Assembly (NCBI GenBank): GCA_963819635.1
Contig: CAWFWX010000003.1
Location: forward strand, 1,371,254 to 1,435,253
Length of the DNA stretch: 64,000 bases
Direction: 5' to 3'
Source of the DNA: JACVRW01 sp963819635
GTDB lineage: Bacteria; Actinomycetota; Thermoleophilia; Solirubrobacterales; Thermoleophilaceae
The notes under the pieces: model-generated
Told to the model about the DNA's origin: nothing
The model's database searches: none
Seen by the model: only the letters and a program-made list of their open reading frames with translations
Translations under genes and position numbers: made by a program
Part shown: positions 8,350-16,676 of the stretch, in pieces
Layout of the letters: every line of letters starts with the position of its first letter
Numbering within the stretch: the stretch's first letter is position 1

Positions 8350-10128
8350 CTAGCAGAGCGCCGTCGGGGTGTGGACCACCTTCCGCACGGGACCGCTGCC
8401 CTTGTACATGTGCACCCCGCAGGGCAGGCACGGGTCGAACGAACGGACCGCCCGCATGATGTCGATGCCCTTGAAGTTCTCCGGGCCGTTCTCCTCGAAG
8501 ATCGGCGTGTTCTGCACCGCGTCCTCGTAGGGGCCGGGAGTCCCGTAGACGTCGCGCGGACTCGCGTTCCACGGCGTCGGCGGGTAGGGCTGGTAGTTCG
8601 CGATCTTGCCGTCCTCGATCACCATGTGGTGGGAGAGCACGCCGCGCGCGGCCTCGTGGAAGCCCACGCTGACCGCCGACTCCGGGACCTTGAACTCGTT
8701 CCAGCTCTTGGTCCGGCCGGCCTGGACCTCCTTCATCGCCCGCTCCAGGTTGTGCAGCGCGATCAGCGCCGAGTAGGCCTGGTGATACGTGCGAGCGCGG
8801 TCACGCTCGATCGCGTTCGACTTCTCGGGGACCTTCCACTCCATCTCCATCTCGGGCAGGTTCGGCGAGCGCGGGAGCACCATCTGGATGCTGTCGCCGG
8901 TGGCCTTCGCGTAGCCGAAGTCCACGAGCCCGGCCTTCGCGGTGCACCACTGGCGCGCGAACGGGCCGCCGCCTGTGTCGCAGCACACGTGCGTGTCGGT
9001 GCGCTTGTCGTAGATCCGCGGCGACACGACCCACGTGTACTTGTCCGTGAAGTCGCGCTTCTGCGGCTTCGGCAGCGTGACCTTGTTCCAGGGATGGTTC
9101 TTGTCGACCGGGTTCCCGAGCGGGTCCTGCGTCACGAACGTGCGCTCGTTCTCCCAGCTGTCGAAGTACGAGCTGCCGAGCAGGATCCTGATCGCGAGGT
9201 TGATCTCGACGAGGTCGGTCGTGATCAGCTCGCCGTTGATCGCGATCCCGGGGGTGATGTAGCGCTTCCGCCCCCACTCGGTCATGTTCGCGTACTTGTA
9301 GTCGACGTAATCCGGGTCGTCGAACGAGCCCCAGTTCACGAGGTTCGTGTCCCGGTAGCCGACCATGTCGTAGCCCGGCAGCTCCGTGAGGAAGAAGTCG
9401 TACAGGTCGTCGTGCATCGGCACGCTTCTCTTCACGTAGTCGAAGTAGCGCATCAGGCGCACGTAGTAGTCCGTGCAGGTCTGGTGCGTGATGTCTGCGC
9501 TGCAGCCCCCCGGCATGATCGTCGAGGGGTGCGTGTGACGCCCGCCGAACAGGCAGTACATCTCGCGCGTGTAGCGAGCCACGTGGAGCGTCTCCAGATA
9601 GAACTCGCCCGTGAACGGGTTGAGCGCCCGCATGATGTCCGCGACCGTCTTGTAGCCGTGGATGTCCGAGTGCGGCGCCGAGGTGCTCTCGGCCTTCGCA
9701 AGCAGGCTCGGGTTCGTCTCCTTCACCATCTGCTCGCAGAAGTCCACGTTCGCCATGCAGTCGTTGAAGATCGCGTGGTCGAAGATGTAGTCCGCGGACT
9801 CGGCCAGGTTGAACGCCATGTCGCCGAGCGGCGGCGGCTTGACGCCGTAGGCCATGTTCTGGTTCAGGCACGAGCAGGTGCAGTGGTTGTCACCGCAGAT
9901 GCCGCAGATCCGGCTGGTGATGAAATGCGCGTCGCGCGGGTCGATGCCCTTCATGAAGATGTCGAAGCCGCGGAAGATCATCGAGGTCGAGTAGCACTTC
10001 AGAACCTGCTGGTTCGCGAAGTCGATCTCCGTGTGGATCCCGAGCGACCCGACGATGCGGGTGATCGGGTCCCACGACATCTCCTTGACGACGACCTTCT
10101 GCTGCTGGGGGGTCTCAACTGTTGACAT
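8350..10128 (-). CDS. hhyL: [NiFe] hydrogenase large subunit, group 1h type
   Basis: 592 residues. The catalytic subunit carries the Ni-Fe(CN)2CO site and oxidises H2. The N-terminal ligand motif RICGICGDNH gives Cys75 and Cys78, and the C-terminal motif DPCLPCGVH gives Cys567 and Cys570. After His573 about 19 residues remain as the extension removed by the endopeptidase encoded nearby. The start is fixed by GGGGAGG a few bases before ATG at 10128. No signal peptide is seen. Length and motifs fit the actinobacterial high-affinity (atmospheric H2) hydrogenases; the group assignment is by similarity from memory. Confidence 0.95.
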   Translation of the reverse strand: MSTVETPQQQKVVVKEMSWDPITRIVGSLGIHTEIDFANQQVLKCYSTSMIFRGFDIFMKGIDPRDAHFITSRICGICGDNHCTCSCLNQNMAYGVKPPPLGDMAFNLAESADYIFDHAIFNDCMANVDFCEQMVKETNPSLLAKAESTSAPHSDIHGYKTVADIMRALNPFTGEFYLETLHVARYTREMYCLFGGRHTHPSTIMPGGCSADITHQTCTDYYVRLMRYFDYVKRSVPMHDDLYDFFLTELPGYDMVGYRDTNLVNWGSFDDPDYVDYKYANMTEWGRKRYITPGIAINGELITTDLVEINLAIRILLGSSYFDSWENERTFVTQDPLGNPVDKNHPWNKVTLPKPQKRDFTDKYTWVVSPRIYDKRTDTHVCCDTGGGPFARQWCTAKAGLVDFGYAKATGDSIQMVLPRSPNLPEMEMEWKVPEKSNAIERDRARTYHQAYSALIALHNLERAMKEVQAGRTKSWNEFKVPESAVSVGFHEAARGVLSHHMVIEDGKIANYQPYPPTPWNASPRDVYGTPGPYEDAVQNTPIFEENGPENFKGIDIMRAVRSFDPCLPCGVHMYKGSGPVRKVVHTPTALC

Positions 10129-10140
10129 GCGTGCCTCCCC

Positions 10141-11202
10141 TTACCAGCGCTTGGAGTAGCCGGTTGTGAGCTCGGGCTTGTTGTGTCTCCACTCCGGCTC
10201 CTTGTCGTACTGGTTCTTGATGTGGCGCTTGCGGAAGGCCCGGACGATCGGCCCGTACGAGAACCGCATGATGTTCTCCGCGGCGACGCCCCAGCGGTTG
10301 GGCTCCATGAACGGCATGTACTTGTCGGGGAAGCCGGGCATCGTGCATGCCATGCAGATCCCGCCCACGTTCGGGCAGCCGCCGATGCCGTTCACCCACC
10401 CGCGGATGGGCACGTTGCACTTGACCACCGGCCCCTTGCAGCCGAGCTTCACGAGGCAGCGGTGGTCGGAGCCGTACTCGGTGGCGAAGTCGCCCTCCTC
10501 CGCGAAGCCGGCCCTGTTGCAGCCCTCGCGCACAGTTCGGCCGAACAGCCACTTCGGGCGAAGCTGCTCGTCGAGGTCGGGCGCCGGCGCCAGCCCCGCG
10601 AGGTGGAGCGCGAGGTAGAGCAGCGTCTCGGTCATGTTGTCGGGCTGGGCGGGACAGCCCGGGATGCACACGACCGGCAGGCCGGCCTTCGACTTCCAGT
10701 TCCAGCCGAGGTAGTCCGGGACGCCCATGGCGCCGGTCGGGTTGTTCTTCATCGCCGGGATGCCGCCGTAGGTGGCGCAGGTCCCGACCGCCACGACCGC
10801 CGCCGCCTTGGGCGCCAGGCGGTCGATCCACTCGTTCATCGTGATCGGCTGGCCGTTCTCCGGGTTGACCGCGAAGCCGGTCCAGTGGCCCTCGCCGTTG
10901 ATCTGCTCGTTGCCGAGCGAGCCCTCGATCACGAGCACGAACGGGTCGAGCTCGCCGTTCTCGGCGTCGAACCAGGCCTGGGCGTACTCCTGCCCCACCT
11001 CGTAGGCGATCACCTGGTTGTGCACGACAACCTTCGGCATGCCGGGGATGGCCTGCGTGATGATGTCCTCGAGGCTCGGGTTGGTCGCCGACGTCATCGC
11101 GACCGAGTCGCCCTCGCAGGAGAGACCGGTGGTCATCCAGAGGACGTGCGCGGTCACCCCCTCCGTCTTCTTGTGCTCCGCGAACACGTCCGTGGTCGCC
11201 AT
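10141..11202 (-). CDS. hhyS: [NiFe] hydrogenase small subunit, group 1h type
   Basis: 353 residues. It carries the Fe-S relay from the active site. The proximal-cluster motif is LSCEGDS (Cys29, Asp32) instead of the usual CxxC, matching the three-Cys, one-Asp proximal cluster described for the oxygen-insensitive actinobacterial-type hydrogenase of Ralstonia eutropha. Further cluster cysteines are in GTCATYGG, IPGCPAQP, DHRCLVKLGCKG, GGCPNVGGICMACTMPG. There is no Tat signal, so the dimer should stay cytoplasmic. GAAGGAG precedes ATG at 11202. The gene lies 12 bases before the large-subunit start and 16 bases after hypE. Confidence 0.95.
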   Translation of the reverse strand: MATTDVFAEHKKTEGVTAHVLWMTTGLSCEGDSVAMTSATNPSLEDIITQAIPGMPKVVVHNQVIAYEVGQEYAQAWFDAENGELDPFVLVIEGSLGNEQINGEGHWTGFAVNPENGQPITMNEWIDRLAPKAAAVVAVGTCATYGGIPAMKNNPTGAMGVPDYLGWNWKSKAGLPVVCIPGCPAQPDNMTETLLYLALHLAGLAPAPDLDEQLRPKWLFGRTVREGCNRAGFAEEGDFATEYGSDHRCLVKLGCKGPVVKCNVPIRGWVNGIGGCPNVGGICMACTMPGFPDKYMPFMEPNRWGVAAENIMRFSYGPIVRAFRKRHIKNQYDKEPEWRHNKPELTTGYSKRW

Positions 11203-11218
11203 CGGCGCTCCTTCCTCG

Positions 11219-12307
11219 CTAACAGATCCGGGGCAGCGGATCCCCCACCAGCTGATCCATCACCCGCTTGCCGCCAAAGCTCGTCTCAACCAGGACCATC
11301 CCGGGAGGCTCCGTGCGAACCTCGCCGATCTCCGCCGCGCGCTCGCAGCCGGGCACCGAGCGCAGCGCGGCGAGTGCCCCATCGGCGGCCTCCGGCGCGA
11401 CGAAGGCGACGAGCTTGCCTTCGTTCGCGACGTACATGGGGTCGATTCCCAAGATCTCGGACGCGCCGGCCACTGCCGGGTTCACCGGCACCGCGGCCTC
11501 GCTCACCAGCATCGCCACCTGCGAGGAGCGCGCCAGCTCGTTCAGCACCGACGCCACGCCGCCGCGGGTCGCGTCGCGCATGCACCGGAGCGACGGCCCC
11601 GCCTCCTCCAGCAGGACGTCCACGACCGGCCACAGCGAGCGCGTGTCGGACTCGATGTCCGCGTCGAGCTCGAATTCGCCGCGCGCGAGCATGATCGCGG
11701 TGCCGTGCTCGCCGATCGAGCCCGACAGCAGGATGCGGTCGCCGGGACGGATGGCGTCCGCAGCGAGCCGAGCACGCGGATCGCGTTCTCCCACCCCGGC
11801 GGTGCAGATGTACATGCCGTCGGCGGCGCCGCGCTCGACGACCTTGGTGTCCCCACCCACCACCTGAACCCCCGCGGCAGTGGCCGCGGTCGCGATCGCG
11901 TCGACCTCTGCCCTGAGGTCGTCGGCGGCGAGACCCTCCTCGAGGATCAGCGACAGGGTGAGCGCCCGCGGGCGCGCGCCGGAGACCGCAAGGTCGTTGA
12001 CCGTCCCATTCACCGCCAGATCGCCGATGGATCCGCCCGGGAAGCGCAGCGGCTTGACGACGAAGGAGTCGGTGGTGAATGACAGGGCGGTGCCGCCGAT
12101 CTCGATGGCCGCCGCGTCCTCGGTGGTCTGAGCGCCGAACGCCGGCTCGAACAGCGCCTCGATCATGCTCTGCGTGGCCTTGCCGCCGGCCCCGTGCGCC
12201 ATGTTCACGCGCTCGTCGCGGAACTTGCCGCGCTTCTTGCGGGCGGTCTCGATGATCCCGAGGATCCGCTCCTCGCGGTCGGTCACGGGCGCGGACTGCT
12301 CGCTCAC
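11219..12307 (-). CDS. hypE: HypE, cyanide-ligand carrier (AIR synthase-like)
   Basis: 362 residues. It dehydrates the thiocarbamate made by HypF on its own C-terminal cysteine to a thiocyanate, the CN donor for the active-site iron. The protein ends in PRIC, the diagnostic terminal cysteine. MAHGAGGKATQSMIEALF and SGSIGEHGTAIML are the PurM-like ATP-binding motifs. The GTG start at 12307 overlaps the hypD stop as GTGA, which rules out the much longer upstream frame. Confidence 0.95.
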   Translation of the reverse strand: MSEQSAPVTDREERILGIIETARKKRGKFRDERVNMAHGAGGKATQSMIEALFEPAFGAQTTEDAAAIEIGGTALSFTTDSFVVKPLRFPGGSIGDLAVNGTVNDLAVSGARPRALTLSLILEEGLAADDLRAEVDAIATAATAAGVQVVGGDTKVVERGAADGMYICTAGVGERDPRARLAADAIRPGDRILLSGSIGEHGTAIMLARGEFELDADIESDTRSLWPVVDVLLEEAGPSLRCMRDATRGGVASVLNELARSSQVAMLVSEAAVPVNPAVAGASEILGIDPMYVANEGKLVAFVAPEAADGALAALRSVPGCERAAEIGEVRTEPPGMVLVETSFGGKRVMDQLVGDPLPRIC

Positions 12308-13419
12308 ACGACCTCCCGCTCGCGCGCGAAGCGCCCGAAGTTGTAGTAGGCCGCGCAGGCGCCCTCGGAGGACACCATGCAGGTCCCGATCGGGCGCTCC
12401 GGAGTGCAGGCCGTGCCGAACACCTTGCACTCCCAGGGCTTGATGACGCCCTTCAGCACCTCTCCGCACTGGCACGCCTTCGGGTCCGCCACGCGCACGC
12501 CCGGCACGCTGAAGCGAACCTCGGCGTCGAGGTCGGCGTAGGCGTCCGAGAGCTTCAGCCCGCTCTGGGAGATGAAGCCGAGGCCGCGCCACTCGAAGTG
12601 CGGGCGCAGCTCGAACACCTCGGCCATCACCTCGAGGGCTCGCCGGTTGCCCTCGTAGGGCACGACGCGCGAGTACTGGTTCTCCACCTCGCAGCGGCCG
12701 TCCGCGAGCTGCCCGAGGATCATCCGGATCGCCTGGAGGATGTCGAGCGGCTCGAAGCCCGCCACGACGATCGGCTTGCCGTAGTCGGCCGGGATGAACT
12801 CGAACGGGCGGGCGCCCACGACGGTCGACACGTGGCCCGGGCCGACGAACCCGTCGAGCCGCAGGTCGGGCGAATCGAGCAGCGCGCGCAGCGGCGGGAC
12901 GATCGTCACGTGGCTGCACATGCAGGAGAAGTTGGGGATCCCCTCGGCCTTGGCGCGCTTCAGCGTGAGCGCGGTGGAGGGCGCGGTCGTCTCGAAGCCG
13001 ATCGCGAAGAAGACCACCTCGCGATCCGGGTTCTGCTTGGCGATCCGGAGCGCGTCGAGGGGCGAGTAGACCATCCGGATGTCCGCGCCCTCGGCCTTCG
13101 CCTCGAGCAGGCTGCCGTTCGACCCCGGCACGCGCATCATGTCGCCGAAGCAGGCGAAGATCACGCCCGGCTCGCGGGCGATGGCGATGCCGTCGTCCAC
13201 GCGCCCCATCGGGATGACGCAGACCGGGCAGCCGGGCCCGTGCACCAGCTCGACGTTGGCGGGCAGGAGATCGTCGACGCCGTACTTGTAGATCGAGTGC
13301 GTGTGGCCGCCGCAGACCTCCATGAACTTGTAATGGCGACCCGGCTCGACGGCTCCGAGGATCTCCGTGGCCAGCACGCGGCCGAGCTCCGGGTCACGGA
13401 ACTCGTCGACGTACCTCAT
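12304..13419 (-). CDS. hypD: HypD, Fe(CN)2CO assembly scaffold
   Basis: 371 residues. With HypC it builds the Fe(CN)2CO unit. It shows CGGHTHSIYKYG, GPGCPVCVIP, FSCMCSHV and a C-terminal [4Fe-4S] binding region with CQCGEV...PWECKVFG...GTCMVSSEGACAAYYNFG. The ATG at 13419 overlaps the stop of the small hypC-like gene as ATGA, and its stop overlaps hypE. Confidence 0.95.
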   Translation of the reverse strand: MRYVDEFRDPELGRVLATEILGAVEPGRHYKFMEVCGGHTHSIYKYGVDDLLPANVELVHGPGCPVCVIPMGRVDDGIAIAREPGVIFACFGDMMRVPGSNGSLLEAKAEGADIRMVYSPLDALRIAKQNPDREVVFFAIGFETTAPSTALTLKRAKAEGIPNFSCMCSHVTIVPPLRALLDSPDLRLDGFVGPGHVSTVVGARPFEFIPADYGKPIVVAGFEPLDILQAIRMILGQLADGRCEVENQYSRVVPYEGNRRALEVMAEVFELRPHFEWRGLGFISQSGLKLSDAYADLDAEVRFSVPGVRVADPKACQCGEVLKGVIKPWECKVFGTACTPERPIGTCMVSSEGACAAYYNFGRFAREREVV

Positions 13420-13628
13420 GCGGTCAGCTCCGCGAGGGCGACGCCGGCGTGCACGAGCACGCGGTCCCCGGGCCCCACGTCCACGAGGGCAATCTCGACG
13501 GTGCTCTTGGAGCCGTCCTCGGCGGCGCAGAGGGCGAGCCCGCGCGCGTCGTCGATCCGCTCGACGCGCATCGGGATTCCTTCGTCCGAGCACGTGATGC
13601 AGTGGTCGCCGCAGTCGTTGGCGCTCAC
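13416..13628 (-). CDS. Second HypC/HybG-like chaperone with cysteine-rich N-terminus
   Basis: 70 residues. The C-terminal part (RVERIDDARGLALCA, STVEIALVDVGPGDRVLVHAGVALAEL) is the HypC beta-barrel. The usual MCxxxPG start is replaced by MSANDCGDHCITCSDEGIPMRV, which has three cysteines and a histidine. It therefore lacks the Cys2 that HypC uses to bind HypD/Fe and may have a different metal- or partner-binding mode. It overlaps hypC and hypD by four bases on each side. Confidence 0.85.
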   Translation of the reverse strand: MSANDCGDHCITCSDEGIPMRVERIDDARGLALCAAEDGSKSTVEIALVDVGPGDRVLVHAGVALAELTA

Positions 13629-13903
13629 TCGATCACGCTCGCCTTGAGCTCCTCGAGCTCGGCCTCGTAGTCCTCGCCCATGCGCTCGAGCTGGCGGCGC
13701 GTGGCGAGGGCCTCCTCCTCGTCGACCTGCGAGATGGCGAAGCCGACGTGGATCAGCACCCAGTCGCCGGGACCGACGCCCGCATCGTCAGCGTCGAGCA
13801 GTCCGATGTTGATCGTGCGCCGCACCCCGGCGACGTCGACGCGCGCGAGGCGGTTGGCCTCGTCGGCGATCTCGGTGATCTGGCCCGGGATGGCCAAGCA
13901 CAT
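13625..13903 (-). CDS. hypC: HypC, HypD-binding Fe(CN)2CO chaperone
   Basis: 92 residues starting MCLAIPGQITEI, the canonical HypC N-terminus with catalytic Cys2. The barrel is followed by an acidic helical tail (EEEALATRRQLERMGEDYEAELEELKA). It is the first gene of the hydrogenase operon; an AGAGG lies about 10 bases before the ATG at 13903. The promoter must lie in the 13904-14037 intergenic space shared with the divergent Crp-like gene. Confidence 0.95.
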   Translation of the reverse strand: MCLAIPGQITEIADEANRLARVDVAGVRRTINIGLLDADDAGVGPGDWVLIHVGFAISQVDEEEALATRRQLERMGEDYEAELEELKASVIE

Positions 13904-13969
13904 AGGGACGACCTCTCAGACGAAGTGGCCGCACGCTATTCCTGAAGGTTTCCCCGCAAAAGGGGGGGA

Positions 13970-13995
13970 GTTGGAATCCAACGTTGATTTCCAAC
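13970..13995. promoter_or_regulatory. Tandem 13-base palindromes, candidate operator of hydrogenase operon
   Basis: GTTGGAATCCAAC is directly followed by GTTGATTTCCAAC. Each has GTTG/CAAC ends, and the outer flanks are runs of G and C that extend the symmetry. The element lies between hypC and the Crp/Fnr-like gene, 67 bases before hypC and about 43 before the regulator start. It could be the regulator's binding site or form a hairpin; no experiment is implied. Confidence 0.5.
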
Positions 13996-14037
13996 CCCCC
14001 GCCTTTTAGCGTCCGCGCCCATCCGAGGGAGGCCGGC

Positions 14038-14775
14038 TTGCCGGATCGCAATGGAAGTGCACGAGTTCTCGAGCTGGACCCGGAGCTTGGGCTCCGAGTC
14101 CCCGCGACGGAGATCTCGCACGCACGTGAAGAGCTCGTGGTTCGCGTCCTCGAGCTGCCGCCCGGTCACTGGGACGTCCCGCGCGACGAGGGAGCGCGGG
14201 GACGGCTCGGCTTTCTGATCCTCGAGGGCCTGCTCGCGCGCGACATGACCCTCGCGGGGAGGACGGCAACTGAGCTGCTCGGCGAGGGCGACGTCGTCCA
14301 GCCGTGGGTGGCGCACGGGGACGATGGCCTCGTGCCGTACCGGGTCGCCTGGCACGTGCTCATGCCGGTGCGCATGGCCGTTCTCGACGACAGCTTCGCG
14401 CGCTCGCTGACGGCGTGGCCGCAGGTCATGAGCGCGCTGCTCGAACGCGCCATCCGACGTACGCACCGCATGTCGATCCACGAGGCGCTGCTCCAGCTGT
14501 CCCCTGTCGAGACTCGGCTGCTCGTGCTGTTCTGGCACCTCGCCGAGCGCTGGGGCCGGGTGACGCCGGCCGGGATCGCGCTCCGCGTTCAGCTGTCGCA
14601 TTCCCTGCTCGGCCAGCTGGTGGGCTGCCAGCGCTCCTCGGTGACGACCGCTCTGCAGCACATCTACTCGAGCGGCGAGCTCGCGCGCCGCGACGACGGC
14701 ACCTGGCTTCTGACGGGCAACCCCCCGGACGAGCTCACGACCGTCCACTGGGAGCTCGCCGCGACGCACGCGTAA
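14038..14775 (+). CDS. Crp/Fnr-family transcriptional regulator
   Basis: 245 residues from the chosen TTG at 14038, which has GAGGGAGG five bases upstream. An in-frame TTG at 13984 lies inside the palindrome and has no ribosome site. The N-terminal half is a cyclic-nucleotide-binding-like barrel (GHWDVPRD, GFLILEGLLARDM, ELLGEGDVVQPW). A dimer helix follows, and then a Crp winged helix (RVQLSHSLLGQLVGCQRSSVTTALQ, residues 180-215). The family's cAMP-contact motif is not obvious, so the signal is unknown. Divergence from the hydrogenase operon suggests it controls it, an inference. Confidence 0.88.
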   Translation: MPDRNGSARVLELDPELGLRVPATEISHAREELVVRVLELPPGHWDVPRDEGARGRLGFLILEGLLARDMTLAGRTATELLGEGDVVQPWVAHGDDGLVPYRVAWHVLMPVRMAVLDDSFARSLTAWPQVMSALLERAIRRTHRMSIHEALLQLSPVETRLLVLFWHLAERWGRVTPAGIALRVQLSHSLLGQLVGCQRSSVTTALQHIYSSGELARRDDGTWLLTGNPPDELTTVHWELAATHA

Positions 14776-14792
14776 CGACGTACCGCCGGGCG

Positions 14793-16217
14793 TCAGCGCT
14801 GCTTCCGGAACGGACCCGTGATCGCGTAGACGTGGCCGGGCGACTGGACGCATGCGAACAGCGTCTTCTTGTCTCGCGAGAACGTGGGGCCCGTGAACTC
14901 GCTGTCACCCGGGAGCTCGTTGCGGGCGAAGAAGAACGCCTCGCCGCTGTCCGTCGTCCCGACGAGGTGGTTCTTGCCGTCGCCGTCCTCGGCGATGATC
15001 ACGCCGCCGTACGGCGACACCGTGATGTTGTCCGGGCCGTCCGGATCGCCGTCCTGATCGAGCGGCGTGTAGGCGAACCACAGCTTCAGCTCGAGCGTGT
15101 CCTCGACCGGGTCGAGGAACCAGAGCTGCCCGTCGTGCTCCGCCGCGCTCCCGTCGGTCGTGCGCGCGAACGAGGCGACGAAGTAGAAGCCGTCGTCTCC
15201 CCACCACATGCCCTCGAGCTTGCGGCTGCGGGTGATCTGACCGTCCGCGAACTGCTTGCGGACCGACACGGTCGCGGCGTCGCGCTCGGGCACGCCCGCC
15301 CAGCGCACGCGGTAGGTAGTGCCGGGCTCCGTCGCCACCGACAGGTCGGGCACGAGCTGCCCGCGGCGCGTGAAGGCCCTCAGCGCCTCGAGCTTGCCCG
15401 CGTCGTCGGCGAGCTTGCGAAGCGAGCCCTTGCGGAGCGGCCGGGCATGATGCGGGGGAGTCCACCGGTACAGGAGGCCGTTCGGCGCGGTGGCATCCTC
15501 GGTCAGGTAGATCCTGCCCTCGTCGGGGTCGACGACGCATGATTCGTGCGCGTAGCGCCCCAGCACCTTGATCGGCTTGGGGCTGCGGTTCGCTTTGTCG
15601 TCGTAGGGATCGACCTCGAACACGTAGCCGTGGCGGATCGTGCTGCCGGACGGCGAGGACTCCGTCTCCTCGCAGGTGAGCCAGGTGTCCCACGGCGTCC
15701 GCCCGCCGGCGCAGTTGTTGTGGGTGCCGGCGAGACTGACGCGCTCGCTGATGCGGTTGCCGTGCCGGTCGACCTCGATCGTCGTCGTGCCGCCGCGGGC
15801 GAGCGGGTCGTAGACCAGCTCGGGGATGGACGGTACGCCGAACGCCTCGCTGCCGCCGATCTCGTGGTTGTTCACCAGCACGGTGCCGTTGCCGCCGCGG
15901 CGCACGAAGGCGGCCATGCCGTCCGGGTCGTCGGGCGTCGGCTGACCGCTCTCGAGCTTCGTGACGCCCGACTCCGCGACGATCTTGTAGGCGAATCCCT
16001 CGGGCAGCGAGAGGACCCCATTCGGGTCCTGGACGAGCGGCCCGTAGCCGGCCGGGCCATGGCCATGCCCGTTGCCGCGGCCCGGATTTGCATGCGCCCG
16101 CGTGCCGAACAATCCGTCGACGCTGCCCACCAGCGCTATCCCCACGCCGGAACTGGCTGTCCTCGTCAGAAGTGAGCGGCGTGAGACGTGGGCGTTGGGC
16201 TCCGGGAAGTCGGACAT
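14793..16217 (-). CDS. Tat-exported PhoX-like protein (DUF839 family)
   Basis: 474 residues. The N-terminus holds a twin-arginine signal (SRRSLLTRTASSGVGIALVG), so it is exported folded. The body is a beta-propeller of the PhoX/DUF839 type, with LVNNHEIGG, GTHNNCAGGRTPWDTWLTCEET and YAHESCVVDP, matching residues used by PhoX to hold its Ca/Fe cofactor. Activity is likely a metal-dependent alkaline phosphatase or a related hydrolase. It is convergent with the Crp-like gene (17-base gap) and has its own promoter space at 16218-16322. ATG at 16217 is the only reasonable start. Confidence 0.88.
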   Translation of the reverse strand: MSDFPEPNAHVSRRSLLTRTASSGVGIALVGSVDGLFGTRAHANPGRGNGHGHGPAGYGPLVQDPNGVLSLPEGFAYKIVAESGVTKLESGQPTPDDPDGMAAFVRRGGNGTVLVNNHEIGGSEAFGVPSIPELVYDPLARGGTTTIEVDRHGNRISERVSLAGTHNNCAGGRTPWDTWLTCEETESSPSGSTIRHGYVFEVDPYDDKANRSPKPIKVLGRYAHESCVVDPDEGRIYLTEDATAPNGLLYRWTPPHHARPLRKGSLRKLADDAGKLEALRAFTRRGQLVPDLSVATEPGTTYRVRWAGVPERDAATVSVRKQFADGQITRSRKLEGMWWGDDGFYFVASFARTTDGSAAEHDGQLWFLDPVEDTLELKLWFAYTPLDQDGDPDGPDNITVSPYGGVIIAEDGDGKNHLVGTTDSGEAFFFARNELPGDSEFTGPTFSRDKKTLFACVQSPGHVYAITGPFRKQR

Positions 16218-16322
16218 TGTGGCTCCTGGCTCGGGAACGAGAGGGCGGCCGATAATGCTCCCCGTCGCGCGAGCCGAAGTTACGGAACTGTTTTCAACCT
16301 GTGCCGACTAGCCTGATCACGC

Positions 16323-16661
16323 ATGCCCGTCGTCGTCGTATTCCGGTGTGAGGTCTGCGGCCGCCGTCCCGGCCCTGAGACCCAGGCTGCGCTCGAGCGC
16401 CAGCTCCTCGACCTGCGCCACGGCGAGTACGTGGACGCGGAGCCGGAGCGCTGGCTGTCCTGGCACGGCCGCGGGATCTACGGGCCGACCCGGTACGCGT
16501 GCGGCGAGCACCGCGGCGAGCTGAAGGCCTTCCTGCGCAACCAGTACGGAACGCTCGGCTGGCACCCGTGGGCAAAGGGCCCGCACCCCTGGGCGGGCCG
16601 GCGCGGGACGAACCGCGCGCGGACTCTGCAGCGCATCACCCGCGCGGGCATCCAGCGCTGA
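16323..16661 (+). CDS. Conserved small protein with CxxCG motif
   Basis: 112 residues, function not recognised, although I have seen close relatives in Thermoleophilia genomes. It begins MPVVVVFRCEVCGRRPGPETQ, with a possible metal pair of cysteines, and has RYACGEHRGELKAFLRNQYGTLGWHPWAKGPH in the second half. The tail is basic. It ends 16 bases before the frame-corrected end of the convergent transposase. Confidence 0.7.
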   Translation: MPVVVVFRCEVCGRRPGPETQAALERQLLDLRHGEYVDAEPERWLSWHGRGIYGPTRYACGEHRGELKAFLRNQYGTLGWHPWAKGPHPWAGRRGTNRARTLQRITRAGIQR

Positions 16662-16676
16662 GCGGCCTCGGAGCGG

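Noticed and set aside
8371..10125. 584-residue plus-strand open frame over the hydrogenase large subunit
   Set aside because: Antisense shadow of the large subunit; the composition is Arg/Val/Asp-rich reverse-complement noise.
13984..14037. Upstream TTG start for the Crp-like regulator
   Set aside because: It lies inside the palindrome, has no ribosome-binding site, and adds proline-rich residues absent from the family.
16478..16676. Long antisense C-terminus of the transposase as a genuine domain
   Set aside because: It overlaps a well-formed small gene and disappears when one base is restored at 16769-16771.
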